A stretch of DNA of 64,000 bases from Fulvia fulva (Eukaryota; Ascomycota; Dothideomycetes; Mycosphaerellales; Mycosphaerellaceae). Below are positions 37,701 through 50,989 of the stretch, piece after piece. Numbering within the stretch: the first letter of the stretch is position 1; each line of letters begins with the position of its first letter. The notes beneath the pieces are model-generated. The model was not told the DNA's origin. It searched no databases and saw nothing but the letters and a program-made list of their open reading frames with translations. Location of the stretch: NCBI RefSeq assembly GCF_020509005.1, contig NC_063013.1:2852001-2916000 (forward strand), read 5' to 3'. Position numbers and translations under genes: made by a program.

Positions 37701-39712
37701 AGACCGGATACTACCCGATAGCTTTTAAAGAATCGACGACAGTGGTCCTACGTAAGCCGTAGAAGGAAGACTATACGTAGGTGAAGTCGTACCGCCTAAT
37801 TACGCTCCTTAATACTCTCGGGAAGGCGCTTAAGAAGCTAGTTATAACGAGACTCTCCGAGGCGGTAGAGGAATACTCCCTACTCCCGGACACCTAGATA
37901 GGTACGCGCCTATAGCGATCGACGCTATCCGCGATAGAACTTATCACCTCTTAGGTAAAGGCTATCTAGTATAAGAATAGGGACAAGGTAGCTTCCTTAC
38001 TTAGCCTAGACATATCGGGAGCCTTCGACTGAGTGTTATACCCGCGGCTACTCTATATCCTAAGGTCGAAAGGACTCCCTAAGTAGCTTGTTAACTTCGT
38101 ACGGTCCTACCTCTAAAACCGTAGTACGTCGATCCTAGTCGGCTAGTATAGAAGCCTATTTTAAGTAGTCTATACTAGAATCCCGTAAGGCTTAACGCTA
38201 GTACCTATTCTGTTCCTCTTCTTTATAGCGACGCTACTCCCAGCCCTAGAATCCTAGAACACCGCTACGAGCGGCTTCGTAGACGACACAAATATCCTAG
38301 CGTAGTCTTCCTCGACTAAGGAGAACTGTAGGCTACTAGAAGAGAAGCACAAGATCTACGAGGACTAGGCTAGGAGGTACGGGGCTCGGTTTGCCCTAGA
38401 AAAGTACAATCTAATACACTTTACGCGCCGGCTACGGTTCTATAATATATAAGCTTCTATCTAGATATAGGGGCACACGACTAACCCGGCAAATCAGCTT
38501 AGGATCCTCGGACTATAGGTAGACCCGGCGCTACGGTAGAGGAAGCACGTATAGGCAATATTACGGAAAGCTAAATAGAATATAGTATTATACTAGAGGC
38601 TTACTACGTCTATATAGGGGGCGGACTTCCGGCAGTCACGACTTCTATATACGGCTATTATACGGCTAGTCCTTACCTATAGTAGCTAAGTATAGTCCTT
38701 AGGCGAGAGGGCCTACCTATCGAAGGGACTCATCGCGCCGCTAGCGAAGATCCAAAACTAATGCCTAAGGAAGGTCACCGGGGCATATAAGTCGATACTA
38801 ACGAGGATACTTAAGTACGAGACCGCTATACCGCCGATCGACCTATATATCTAGGGACTACGGACCTCCTACTTAGGCAAGTCGGCACAGTACCTAGTAT
38901 AGAAGGTCATCGCTAGTATAGTCGTAAGGGCCCGCGAATTAGTACTAGCGTATAAGGGCATTCGACCCGGAAACGAGCCGAACTACCGGGCAAGGGACGA
39001 ATAGCTAGCAATATAATAGGAAGGTAAAAAATCGTTTATAGAGCAACTATAGAAAGAGAGGTAGAACAACTAGGTTATAGGGTATAGTGGACGCCCTTAG
39101 CTAGCGGGACAACCTAAGGAATAGTCAGCTACAAAATCCGCGGTCAAGTACCCCCCGAAGCTTATCTACTACCGCCTTACGAGGGTATAGAGTAGTATAG
39201 TAACCTAACTACGAAGCGAACACATCGGCCTCTAGGGGTACCTATTATAGAGGAAGGTTCTAGGATATACGAATACTAGCTGCCCCTACGGCTATCGCTC
39301 CTAGAACGTACGGTACGTACTCCTCGTCTATCCGAGGTAGTCGCTAGGAAGGGGGGAGTGGATAGTAAAGGCGAGGAACCGGACGATTAGGGCACTTCTT
39401 AATAACGCTAAGGACCTACGGCGTATTACGAACTAGATACTAGAGAAGGGCTGGCTAGATCGGTACCGCCTAGTAGGAGTAGTGTAGGAAGAGAGGACAC
39501 GACGTAGCGCGACGAGACCGGCTAGGAGCGGGGGCTAACGGGGTAGTGATATAGACTACGTACGTTCAGAGGGAAAGCTAAACTAGACAAGGAGTAGTCG
39601 GGGGCGGGAAGGGTTTTCACCTATTCGGGTTTCCCTTTGTATATAACAATAGATATATACCTATATAGACCGGATAGGGTCCTAGAACAGGGGAATGACA
39701 AATCTATCTCTC
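34742..39712 (+). mobile_element. LINE A, full-length RIP-mutated copy
   Basis: About 4.97 kb with a perfect 15-bp target duplication (34727-34741 and 39713-39727) and an ATCT-type tail. It has its own 5' leader, without the 1.08-kb ribozyme module. ORF1 (about 34880-36230) is degenerate; knuckle Cys codons now read Tyr (about 35770-35950). ORF2 (about 36235-39538) retains a recognisable GDFN endonuclease block (about 36655), the RT (KAPGPD.I.NELLKK at about 37605, FVDDTNILA at about 38275) and the C-terminal finger (about 39280), with many Trp/Gln stops. The intact RT part of the family is seen at 22126-24261. This copy shows that LINE A exists without the module. Confidence 0.87.
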
Positions 39713-39727
39713 TATATATCTCGCGCG

Positions 39728-39826
39728 CTTTACGCTTCTCTTTCGTAGCCTTACCGAATAACGCTTGTTTTACGGTAGCCCTATACTATCGTCTTATAGA
39801 TCACTACCCGTAATAGTTTATTCGGT
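39728..39826 (+). repeat. Gypsy D 5' LTR, second part, and self-priming PBS
   Basis: The LTR ends CCCGTAATA at 39815. A 2-nt spacer GT and the PBS TTATTCGGT (39818-39826) follow, the exact reverse complement of ACCGAATAA (39753-39761) in the LTR. ACCGAATAA starts 40 nt after the TATA box when the inserted LINE is ignored, the same spacing as in gypsy-1. Confidence 0.72.
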
Positions 39827-39829
39827 CTT

Positions 39830-42532
39830 ATAAGCGGCGTATCTAGTTAGGCTAGTAGCTATAATCAAATCGTACTAGTAAAGTACGCGTTAAGGTAGGT
39901 CAAGTTCACTATAGTTACTAAACGTCGAGTCGCGCGTATAGGCGTACTAATAATAAGTATAGTCGCGTAAACAAGCGTATTAGTTAAGTCAATAGATTAC
40001 CTCTCTCCTTCGCGTAAAACGCGCGCCTCCCTACTCTTATAGGGCCCTTATATACCTACTAAGAGAGCAGTCTTATCTACTACGTAATAGTATAATATAG
40101 CTATACCCGGTAGTACTACTAACGGGGTGCTCTTGCCTAAGTAACCTCTTTATCTAGATCTTAGTAAGTATAAGCGTTAGTCGCTCGTACGAGCTAAGCT
40201 TTTCCTAACCGTATCTACTAAAACGTAGACACTCGATAACCTAGGTATCGATACCGCCCTAGGTGCCTTCCCTTCCGACGACGACTCGAACGTATTCGCC
40301 GCCGAACAATAAGAGATCGAGAAGGATCTACTACCTAAAGAATAGTATTTTGCCTTAACCTCCGACCCTATTAACTTTATACAATTCCTCGACGAAGAAT
40401 AGATTTTAGAAGAAGAAGGAATCAAGATATATAAGATTATAGAGTCAAGAGATAATATATCTATATAAGATAGTAAAACTAATAACATACGCTAACCTAA
40501 GGAGTAGGCAATCGCCTTAGAGTATACTACTATTAAGAGCCTAGCCAAGTTCGCGACTCGTACTATAGTATACCCGGAGATTATGTTTCACCTCGTTCGC
40601 TAGATATAGTCAGACTTTATTACACTTTTTAACTAGGTCGAGTCCCTAAAGAAGGCTAATAAGGTTATATAGCGTAAGTACGCCGATATAAAGAAGGAAC
40701 GTAATATTATATCCGAGAGTCTTAGTTAACTCGAAAAGGATAAGGATGTTAAGGGCCTCTTTATATTCTACTTTAATAAATACTAGAAGTATAAGAGTTA
40801 GATATAAGACCTTAAGGAAGCTAATTAGCGCGTCCGATAGGATAACGATACGCTCTTCGGATAGGTCGAGGAGTCGTAGGTAGGTATATTATCTAAGGAC
40901 ATTAAAGCCCTGTCTAAGCGAAATTAGGCTCTAAATAAGGAGGTAGTAGAGCTAAAGGCTTAGCTAGTAGCTAAGGACACGAACGGTACTAGCGATACTA
41001 GCGGTACTAACGGTAATAATAATAATGACCGTAGTCGTTAGGTCCGCGTCTACTCCCCTCGTCGTAACGGTGTTTTACGATCACCTACGCCTCCTACTTA
41101 GTAGGACCGTATAGGTAGAGGCACCCGACGAGGAGGTAGTAGAGGTAGTAGCGATAACGACGGAGATAACTCTAATAACAATAAGGGTAGAGATAATAGT
41201 CGACTACGCTATTACCTACGCCGTAACTCCTTACGACGAGAACGCTAGGGTATACCTAGTAGTGCTTCTAGGGTGACTAGTAATACCGCCGTTAGCTAGT
41301 TTACTACTATCGAACCCTCCGTTAATGTTATATATACTAACAAGTTAGTTAAGGACCTAGAAAGTAAGTTCGACAATAAGAATATAAACTTTGACCGTTA
41401 GCTCGATTAGCTAGAGATTAAGCTGTCCGTAATATAGTTCTAGACTATCGAGGACGGACTACGCTACATTCTTAACTACCTCGACGGGTACCCGTACTAG
41501 CTATATAATCCGCGAGTACCCTCTAAGCGTACTAAGCGTAATTACTTTAACCCCTTCAAGTCTATCGATAGGATAATCTTATTCCTTATCGATCGGTATA
41601 GTAAGAAGGACGTCGTAGGCAAGGCCTTCTAGAAGCTCTAGGTCTTATAGTAGGGTAAGAACGAGTTATTTTCTATCTTTATCGCTAAGTACGACGAATA
41701 GCGTAACTTATACGACCTATTAGCTAAGACTAATTACCGCCTACTCGAGGGTAAGCTTAACTACAAATATATAGAGGTACTACCTATAGAGACTAAGGAC
41801 CGCGAAGACTTAGTCGACCTATACTATAAGCTCGAAGCTAAGTTCGAGCGCCTAAAGTCAAAGACCCTAGCTATACTACGACTACCTCGTAGTACTAGCG
41901 GTAGTAACGGTACTATACCTACCGCGCCCGGTATAGCCTAAGGTTTAGGCCTTAAGCTATACGCTTAGATGCCGCGCGAATTTAAGGAACTTAAGAAGCT
42001 CGAGCCTAAGGAGAAGGCTAGTATTATCGTAGTAGGCGGTTATGTCCGCTACCGCCGTATAGACTATAACTTATACTCGCTAGACTACCCGATTAAGTAG
42101 TATAAGCGTCCTCCGCTACGCTCGAATACTAGCTCTATAATATAGACACCGGCTAACCCTTAGGAATAGGGAAATAGCTAGACTAACGCTTAAGTACGAC
42201 AACCGTTAGTCCTACTAACGAATATAATACTAAGAAGGAAATATAGCAAGATACGGTAATATAAGGACTAGAGTATACTTTACGTATATTAGTAAGCTCT
42301 CTAATACCGCCTATTATACGAGGGGCACTAAGGCCGAGAGTGTCCCCTTACCTTATAATGCCTAGTAGTATAGATAGTAATTAAGCTCTTACCTTCCTTA
42401 ATTATAGTACTACCTCTTAGTACATAAATTCTATATACGCTCGTATATATAATTATCCTCGACTCTAGGAAGAACCTCTTTAATTAGGACTAGCTAATAG
42501 CGGCTCCGCTAACGAGCTTATTACCGAGTCTA
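39830..42532 (+). pseudogene. Gypsy D gag and start of protease, degenerate
   Basis: A RIP-mutated gag: a coiled-coil-like Lys/Glu-rich region (about 40500-41000), a Gly/Asn/Asp/Arg-rich stretch (about 41000-41250) like that of gypsy-1 Gag, a gag helical domain (about 41370-41900), and a knuckle at about 42035-42095 whose Cys and His codons now read Tyr. Its original spacing CX2CX4HX6C equals that of gypsy-1. The protease begins near 42490 with a NSGSANELI-like active-site segment (original DSG) and is cut by the Fot1-like element. Confidence 0.65.
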
Positions 42533-42534
42533 TA

Positions 42535-44400
42535 ACGTGCTTTACTACCGAGCGGGCTATACTACCGAGCGGGCTACTTTTGCTAAGAACTATACTACTT
42601 CTATAGATATAGCTATATAACTACTATTATAGCGTATATTGTCTTTAAACGAGGCCAAACTGACCTTAGCTGTCCAGGCCACGAAACGCGACGCGATAAT
42701 CACGAATCGACTTGCTATAAAGGTATACGACGCGTCTCGAACTATACTAGGGTATCGATTAAATAGACGACCTCCTCGGAGTGACTACGAGCCTAATTCG
42801 AAGAAGCTTATAGAGCTAGAAGAGAGGGTGATACTTGAGTATATACTCGAGCTAGATCTTAAAGGTTTCCCGCTATCAAAGGCTAGTATACGAGCAATAG
42901 CCGATTTATTACTATAAGAGAAGGGTCTTAAGCCCGCTAGTCTCAATTAGACAGATAGGTTTATTAGGCGGCATCGTAAGCTAAAGGTTCGTATAATACG
43001 TAGATACGATCGTTAGCGAGCCCTAATAGAAGATCTAGACGTTATCGAGAGGTGGTTCTTACTTATACGTAATATAAAGGAGAAGTATAGCATCCTTAAC
43101 TAGGACACCTATAACTTCGACGAGACAGGGTTTATAATAGGTATTATTACGTCTTAGAGCGTCGTTACGGGTTTAGAAAGGCGTAGTAGAAAGAGGAAGG
43201 TCGTTCAATAGGGTAATAGAGAATAGGTAATAGTGATTCAGACTATCTATATAGACGGAATAGCGCTCCTACCCTACGTTATACTTATAGGCAAACAGTA
43301 TATTAGTACCTAGTACTAAGACGGTAACTTGGGTCTAGACTAGATAATCGGGCTAATAGAGAACGGCTAGACTAATAATAAGTTCGGTATACGGTAGCTA
43401 GAGTATTTCTAGAAGTATACTATAGCTCGTACGACTAGACTATAGAGACTACTTATTATCGATAGCTACGAGAGCTACAACTCGAAGGCATTCTAGAATC
43501 TGTGTAAGGAATACAAGATCTTAGCGCTATGTATACTATCGCACGCCTCGTACTTACTCTAGCTATTAGATATAGGTTGCTATTCGCCTTTAAAGAAGGT
43601 ATACGGTACTTAGCTCTCGGGCTTAGTACGCTAGCACATTACTTATATCGATAAAGTAGAGTTCCTACGCGCCTTCCGGGCAGCCTATAACGCTATATTT
43701 AGATAGGAGAACATCCTATCGAGCTTCATAGGCGCTAGTTTGGTTCTATTCAATCTATAGGTAGTGATAGATAAGCTTAATATTAAGCTACGTACGCTAA
43801 CCCCTCTAGCTCCGGACTCTACCCCTTAGGAGTCGAAGACACTACGAACTACAAAAGAATTCGACTCTTAATCGACACTAGTAACGAACAAAATGCGTGC
43901 CCGGGCAGGTTTATTACTAAACTCGTTATAGGAAGGGGTGTATTAGCTTATAAAAGGGAGTAGAGAGATAGCGTATTAGATAGCTCTTATACGAAGCGAG
44001 ATTAGTAAGCTACGTAAGTCTAACGAGGCCCTTATTTAGCAAAAAGTACGAAAGCGCAAGTATATTTAGTCTAGAGGGTCTCTAACCTTCGATAAGGCGT
44101 CGTAATTGATACCTCTAGAAGATACTAGGAGGTAGGAAGTGAGTAGAGAGTCGCTAGATAGTGTTCGGCTAGTACTAAGGCTACGACGCTATAAGCGATA
44201 TAGCGAGTCGGGGCATAACGTACGTACCTATCAAGTAGACTTACTAGATAGCGAAGAATCTAAAGAGGAATTGTCCTCCTAGTAACGATTCTATAGGATG
44301 TCGTCGTGTTAAGATACCGTCGTAATTAAAGTAAAAGTAGTATAGTTCTTAGTAAAAGTAGCCCGCTCGGTAGTATAGCCCGCTCGGTAGTAAAGTACGT
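42535..44400 (+). mobile_element. Fot1/pogo-like DNA transposon
   Basis: 1866 bp with 66-bp terminal inverted repeats (42535-42600 and 44335-44400) that differ at only two positions, both G/A. It is flanked by TA (42533-42534 and 44401-44402), the duplication typical of the Tc1/mariner superfamily. Each TIR contains the block CTACCGAGCGGGCTA twice in tandem. Length and transposase type match Fot1 elements. It sits in the protease region of gypsy D. Confidence 0.9.
42639..44283 (+). pseudogene. Fot1/pogo-like transposase, RIP-inactivated
   Basis: The frame begins about SLNEAKLTLAVQATK (a TTG at 42639; the original ATG may be lost) and is first broken at about 42915. With TAG/TAA skipped it runs on to about 44283, roughly 548 codons, the usual length for the family. 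An HTH/CENP-B-like N-terminal part is followed by the DDE_1-type core: NFDETGFIIGI (first Asp), LLIIDSYESYNSKAFQ (second Asp), then SHASYLLQLLDIGCYSPLKKVYG (third Asp). Stops are at codons compatible with Trp or Gln. It is inactive in this copy. Confidence 0.85.
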
Positions 44401-44402
44401 TA

Positions 44403-47400
44403 TACTTTCCTTTTAATATCGGCGGCTACGTCGAAATCCTTAGCTACTACTTAGTAGAATCACTAGAGTATAACATCGTACTCGGCTCTAGTTAGTTCGT
44501 AGACTACGAACTAGAGATATAATAGGAGAAGGGCATTATAATAATGAATCATTTAAAATGCCGTACCTATAAGGCGAACTAGAGGTCTAATAAGTACCTA
44601 ATAGTATAGTCTATTAACTATCTAGCTACGCTAGTACTATTAGGTAATTATTAACCGCTAATAGTAGAAGATAACCCCGACGAAGTTACCGCTCCGACGC
44701 TATCGTTACCTAAGTACATACCCTAACTATAGTTCTATACAACGTTCGAGGACGAAGAGGATGACTTCCGTATATATACTCGATAACCGTTACCGGTAGA
44801 CGGCGTTAAGACGTTAAAGCGACCGTACCGATATACGAAATAAAAGTAACGAGTTATCGAACTAGAACTAGAGATCGATATCGTAAACATCTCCGCGGCC
44901 TACGTAGTAAAACTAGCTCGTAAGAAAGGAGCGGAAGTCTATATAATGTGGATTATACTACCTAGTCAGAAGTACTACGCTAGTCTATTACGAGCCTACG
45001 TAATAGTAGCGACTAGGCAAGACTTCGATCCTACTAGGCTCTACGCTATAAACCTTCGGAAGGTATAGTTAGTAAACCCCTTAATAGTATATATAATAAT
45101 AGTAAATAGCGACTTTGACAGATTTATAAAAGGAAAAGATAAGGACTAAGATACTAAGGTCTACTTACCCTAGGAACTATACGATTTCGAGGACTATTTT
45201 AACCGTTAGGATATATCGAAGATCCTACCTTACCGCCCTAGTAAAGACTATAAAATACACCTTAAAGACGAAATCAAGTCACCTCCTTTTAAGCAGCTAT
45301 ACGTAATGTCGTCTCGCGAGGATAAGGTAATTAAGAAGTAGGTCGATGATTAGCTAGAATCTAGAGTAATATAACGAAGCACGAGCCCGGCTTCTATACT
45401 AGTACTAATTATACGTAAACTAGGCGGCGGTCTACGGGTCTATATCGACTATAGAGCTCTTAACGCCCTTACGGTCAAAAGTAGATACCTAATACCGCTA
45501 CTCTAAGAAATACTGAACCGCCTAAATAGGAAGAAGTACTTTACTAAACTCGATATTATCTCTACCTTTAACCGTATTTGTATTACGGAGGGCTACGAAT
45601 ATGAAACTACGTTTAGTACTCGCTATAGTCAATTCGAGTATATAGTAATGCCTTTCGGCCTATATAATACTCTAGGAACATTCAAATTATATATTAACGA
45701 TACGCTTAGGGAGTATCTCGATAACTTCTATTTAGTATACCTAGATAATATCCTAATCTTTAGCGATACATTCGAGGAATATATATAACACGTACGTAAA
45801 GTACTATAGCGTATACGTAAAGCCGGCCTATAATTAGATATCGACAAATACGAGTTCTACTAAATAGAGACGAAGTACCTTAGTGTTATTATAGGAGTCG
45901 ACGGTATCCGTATAGATCTAGAAAAGGTCGATATAGTCAAGAACTAGCTTACTCTAACATACCTAAAGGATGTATAAGCATCCCTTAGGTTCGGAAACTT
46001 CTATCGAAGGTTTATACAGAACTTCTCTAAGATCTATATACCCCTTACGAATTTGATAAAGACTAGTAAGAATAGTAAGCCGATACTATTTGTTTAGACA
46101 ATAGAATACGAAGCAGCCTTCTAAGGATTGAAAGATATATTCTTAACGGACACGGTACTCGTATACTTTATACTAGGGTTAGAAACTATAGTCGAAACAG
46201 ATGCCTTAGACTTTGTTACTACGGTTATAATTTTATAGAAACACGGAGACGTCTAGAGACCGGTAGTATATATATCTAAGAAGATGTTGCTATAGGAGTA
46301 TAACTACGAGATTTACAATAAGGAACTATTAGCTATCGTCCTCTCCTTCGAAGAATAGAGACCTAAGCTTACCGTTAACTTAGACGATAATATAGATACC
46401 GATTTCGAGAATACGAAGGATATAGATAACAATCCCGTTATTATCTACTCCGATTATAAGAACCTAGAATACTTTATAAGCACGAAACAACTTAATAGAC
46501 AGTAGGCACGCTAGATATAGTTCCTAGTATAGTTCGTATTCAAAATCACCTATCGTCTAGGTATATAGGGCATAAAGCCTAATAGTCTTACTAGACGATT
46601 GTAAGATCTATCGTCGGATCTAAGCGATCCACGTCTATAGCATTAGAGCTAGGTCATCCTACCGCCCGCTCGCCTCGATATTAAGCTCAATTTAAGCGAG
46701 CTACGGGAGGGGGAGGTAGCGTAGTAGGTAGTATAGTAGGATTTACTTATATAAGTCAAGGCCCTATATAACGAAGAGACCGTTTAGGCTACTATATAAC
46801 AGCTATCCTAGAACTAGTAAGTACCCCTATTACGTAAATATAAGATCGACGATCGTATGTCTAAAGTAGAAGATAGTATAATCTATATTAAGAACACCTA
46901 CGGAGGATATAGCTTATTTGTCCTAGAAGTTACTAGCGTAGCAGAACTTTGTACTCTAATTACGAAACGTTTCTATAATATACCCGCGGCTAGGCATCCC
47001 GGCCGTAAAAAGACATTAGAGTTAATTAGTAGATACTACCGCTAGCTACGTATAGTATAAACGATTAAGAGATTCGTCCGTAATTATATTATATATAGAA
47101 TAACGGTTCCGTCAAATTAGTAGTATTAGGGCCTTCTTATACTATTACCGGTACCCTTCGGAGTATAGGAGGATATCGCTATTAACTTCGTTATAGATTT
47201 GCCCGTAAGTAGGAGCTTAACCGATAGACAAACGTATAAGAACGTCCTTATAGTTACGGATAGGCTTACTAAGGAGAGACACCTAATTCTAGTACTATAG
47301 ATAGACGCCCTATATATTATATACATCTTCATCCGCTATATCTTCGTGTATTATAGTATTCCTAAGAGCATCGTCTCGGATCGGAGCTCCTAGTAGACGT

Positions 47401-48380
47401 CTACGTTCTAGAGACGAGTTTACTCCCTACTCGGTATTTAATAACGACTATCGACGGCCGGTTACCTAGAATCCGATAGATAGTCTAAAAGCACGAATAA
47501 GGTTATAGAACGTTACCTTAGGGCCTACATTAACTACGCCTAAGATGATTAGGTTGATTAGTTACTACTTACCGAGTTTACTACTAATAATTATATATTA
47601 GCTACTACTAGAGTATTACCCTTCTACGCTAATACCGGTCGTAACCTAGAATTTACGGATACTAGTCTAACTACCCCTATAAAGCTTATGCCCTATAAGT
47701 AACGACTCGCTATAGAATCTACGAATACGTTTACTAAACGTATAAACTAGATATACGTATATCTAAGGCAAGAAATTGTATTAGCCTAAGCGTTATAAGC
47801 AGATTTTATAAACGTATATCGCTAGCTACCTCCGAATTATAATATTGGCGACGAAGTTTATATTAACACTACTAACTAGTTAATAACACGCCCGTCTAAG
47901 AAGCTCGACATTAAGAACGTAGGGCCGTACGAGATCACCGTAGTACTCTCGTATCAAAATACTTACCGCGTTATAATACCCGATTAGTTAGGTAATCTCT
48001 ATAATACTTTCTACGCCTCGCTCCTATAACTAGCTACTAATAACCCCGAACCTAGACAGATCCTAGTACCGCCGCCTCTAATCGAGATTACCCGTAACGA
48101 CGACGGCGAAACATCCGAAGAGTACTTCGTAGAGGATATACTCGATAGGAAATATATTAAGCTAAAGGGAAGACTACTAAAACACTTACTATAGAAGTAA
48201 GATGAGTATAAATACCTAGTAAAATAGAAAGGATACCGCGAGCCGAGCTAGGAGCTACTAGAAGTATTAGTAGGAGTAGCCGCCTCTATTATAGACTTCT
48301 ACTATAACTTTCCGACGAAGTCTATACCCGCCGACTTTAAGCCGCCGTACGACTAGGCACCTAATAAGGACCGAGTTACT
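44403..48380 (+). pseudogene. Gypsy D pol remnant (PR-RT-RH-IN-chromodomain)
   Basis: Stops fit RIP of Trp and Gln codons. Protease end at about 44470 (EYNIVLGSSQFVDYE). RT at about 45240-45900 with VYLDNILIFSD at about 45735 (the second active-site Asp is now Asn). RNase H at about 46190-46560, including YSDYKNLEYFISTKQLNRQ. Integrase finger at about 46960-47110 and core at about 47160-47600. Chromodomain at about 48115-48310 (YFVEDILDRKYIK...EYKYLVK.KGYREPS.E). Domain order and chromodomain position match gypsy-1. Confidence 0.8.
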
Positions 48381-48907
48381 AGTATACTATAATCTTATAC
48401 TAAGTCTAGGTAGGTGCCTACGGAGAACGCGAGTACGTCTATACCGGTAGTTATACTATAAACTAATGCGCCCGTAACGGCGTCTAAGCTATAAGTAAGG
48501 ACGTTACGCCGCTCGATAAGACTTAATACGAGTACGATAGAGTTTTATCCTATAGTCGCCGTCGATACGCCTATAGTTAACCTATAAAGCTCTATAGAAA
48601 CGAACGCTATAGATATAGGCTCGGATACTTAATACGCTAGGGCTACTATAGAACCGCGTATACCTACCTCTATAAGGATAATAACGGATAGAAGTCTCTA
48701 TAATAAGCGTTAGAACAAGGATGTCGCTATATACCCTAAGCCTCTATATAGCTAGTACGTATACTAATCGACAGTAAGGAGGATATTAAGCGTTTAGAGG
48801 ATACCTAAGCTAAACAAGGTAGACTAGAGGATAATATAGTTTTTGTAGATACACTACTATAGAGATAGAGCCGTCCGAGGACGAATAGCGATCTAAAGGG
48901 GGGGTAC

Positions 48908-49057
48908 TATTATAGTTCACTACTACTATAACGTCGCGCGCCTTAGTACTTCCTTATATATCTCGCGCGCTTCGCGCTTCTCTTTCGTAGCTTTACCGAA
49001 CAACGCTTATTTTACGGCAACACTACACTATCGTCTTATAGATTACTACCCGTAATA
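48908..49057 (+). repeat. Gypsy D 3' LTR
   Basis: 150 bp, TATTATAG to CGTAATA, preceded by AAAGGGGGGG (48895-48904) and followed by GGAAC. It keeps ACCGAACAAC where the 5' LTR has ACCGAATAAC, showing independent RIP of the two LTRs. Confidence 0.88.
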
Positions 49058-49062
49058 GGAAC

Positions 49063-50793
49063 TATCTTATTACGTCCGCTAGCTACTACCCGCCTATAGG
49101 ATTAAAACACTTAAGCGCCTAGGGCGTCGAACGAAGAAAGAACTAAAGGTCGAGACTAAACCGGAGATCGACATTACGCCTATTAATATAGAAGTACTTC
49201 GGCGTATAAGCCGGACGAAGGGCTATAAAGTATATATAATATAGATGTTTAATCCGAAAGAAGATCTTAATAAGTAAGTCGCGTAAGACCCGCTATCCGC
49301 GTATATACTAAAGGCTTTCGGTATAAGAGCGAAGCTAGTACTAGGAGGTAGCGCGGCGATGTTAGTAGATACTAATACTTAAGAAAACATAGATAGATAG
49401 GAGGAGCCCCGGGGTAACTATACCTAGCGGTAACTTAACGCTTCTACTATATTAGCTAACGACTATTAACGTTTTATAAACGGTAAGGACAAAGACTAGG
49501 ATCCTATCCCTTTGTTACTAGTAGAGTTTAGGGAAATGGCAAGGCTATTTAGCCGTAAGGAAGTAGATAAGGTCCTACCGCGACGGCCTAGCGTAGACTA
49601 TAAGATTAAGCTAAAGAATAGTTAGACACCGCTATTTCGAAGACTATACTCCTTCTCTATACGAGAGAACGAGGTGATTAAGAAGTAGATCGACGACTAA
49701 CTTGAGAAAGGTTTTATTTAGAGAAGCGTATTACTAGTAGTAGTATCTATTCTAATAGTTAAAAAGCCGGGTAGAGGGCTACGAGTATACGTAGACTATA
49801 GAGCTCTAAACGCGCTTACGACAAAGAGTGGCTACCCGATTCTACTATTTTAAGAGACCTTAGATCGTATTACTAGCGCGCAATAGTTCACTAAGCTAGA
49901 TGTTATCGCTACGTTTAATCGTATCCGTATTATAGTAGGAGACGAGTAGAAAACGGCCTTTACTACTAGATATAGGTAGTTTAAGTACGTAGTTATGCCC
50001 TTTAGACTATATAATATACTAGGAACGTTTTAGTTATTTATAAACGATATACTAAGAGAGTTTGTAGATAACTTCGTGTTATATTACCTTAATAATGTAC
50101 TTGTCTTTAGTAAGACAAGAGAAGAGTATATCTAATATGTCCTAAAGGTTCTACGAAAGCTAGATACCGCCGGGCTCTAGTTAGATATTAATAAATACGA
50201 GTTCTTTAGACACGAGACTACTTATCTAGGTGTTATTATCACAAATAAGGGCATTAAGATATACCTAGCTAAGATTGAAAGCGTTAAGAATTGGCCTATA
50301 CCCGCGAATATTACCGACATCTTGTTGTTTATAGGGTTTACTAACTTCTACCGTAGGTTTATTAAGGATTTTAGTAAGATCTACTTGCCTATAGCGAAGC
50401 TTATAAGGAAGAATATCCTATAGGACTAGTCTCTAGTATATTAATAGGCGTTCGAGGCATTAAAGTAAGTATTTATCGATACGCCTACCTTAAAACACTT
50501 CTACCTAGGGCGAGAGACTATTCTAGAAATAGATGCCTTAGATTACGTAATAGTAGTAGTACTCTTATAACGTAACGAGCGAGGAGTATTATATCCTATC
50601 GCTTATATATCTAAGAAGATAGATCCCTAGTAATATAATTACGATATCTACGATAAGGAGCTCCTAGCTATTATAAAAGCTTTCGAGGAATAGCGACCGG
50701 AGCTAACTTTTAACGGATATAGTACCGACGATTATAAGAATCTACTAGACCCGGAATCTAAGGACAAGCCGACGCTTATATACTCCAATTATA
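49063..50793 (+). pseudogene. Gypsy C2 RT and RNase H remnant
   Basis: Resumes C2 after gypsy D. It covers the PR-RT linker, the RT (about 49600-50250; YYLNNVLVFS at about 50080 replaces YLDD) and RNase H (about 50480-50790, ending in TLIYSNYR). It is split by composite iii; the TLIYSNY codons reappear at 56843. Stops are RIP-type. Confidence 0.75.
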
Positions 50794-50989
50794 GAAAGAT
50801 ATTTCATTAAGCTATTGTAGTACCCTTTGGCCTATATAGCTATACTATCTTGTTTTTGTATATATAGAGGGGAAACCGTATTAGTAAAAACCCCTCCTCC
50901 TTCCCGCCTGTCTTTTCCTCCTAGTTGTTATCTTAATTTTCCTTTATTAGGGGTACGCTAGTATTATAGGCCTGCCCTAATAACTACCC

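Larger units (their letters stand above)
34680..49057 (+). mobile_element. Gypsy D: RIP-mutated chromovirus with two nested insertions
   Basis: Runs from TATTACGG (RIP form of TGTCACGG) to CGTAATA, with target duplication GGAAC on both sides. The 14.4-kb span contains a LINE A in the 5' LTR (34742-39712) and a Fot1-like transposon (42535-44400). Without these and their duplications the element is about 7.5 kb, like gypsy-1. Order: LTR, self-priming PBS, gag, protease, RT, RNase H, integrase, chromodomain, purine tract (48895-48904), LTR (48908-49057). No long frame survives. Confidence 0.88.

Noticed and set aside
40177..40488. 103-codon minus-strand frame in gypsy D
   Set aside because: Antisense to the degenerate gag; composition reflects RIP-driven TA enrichment.
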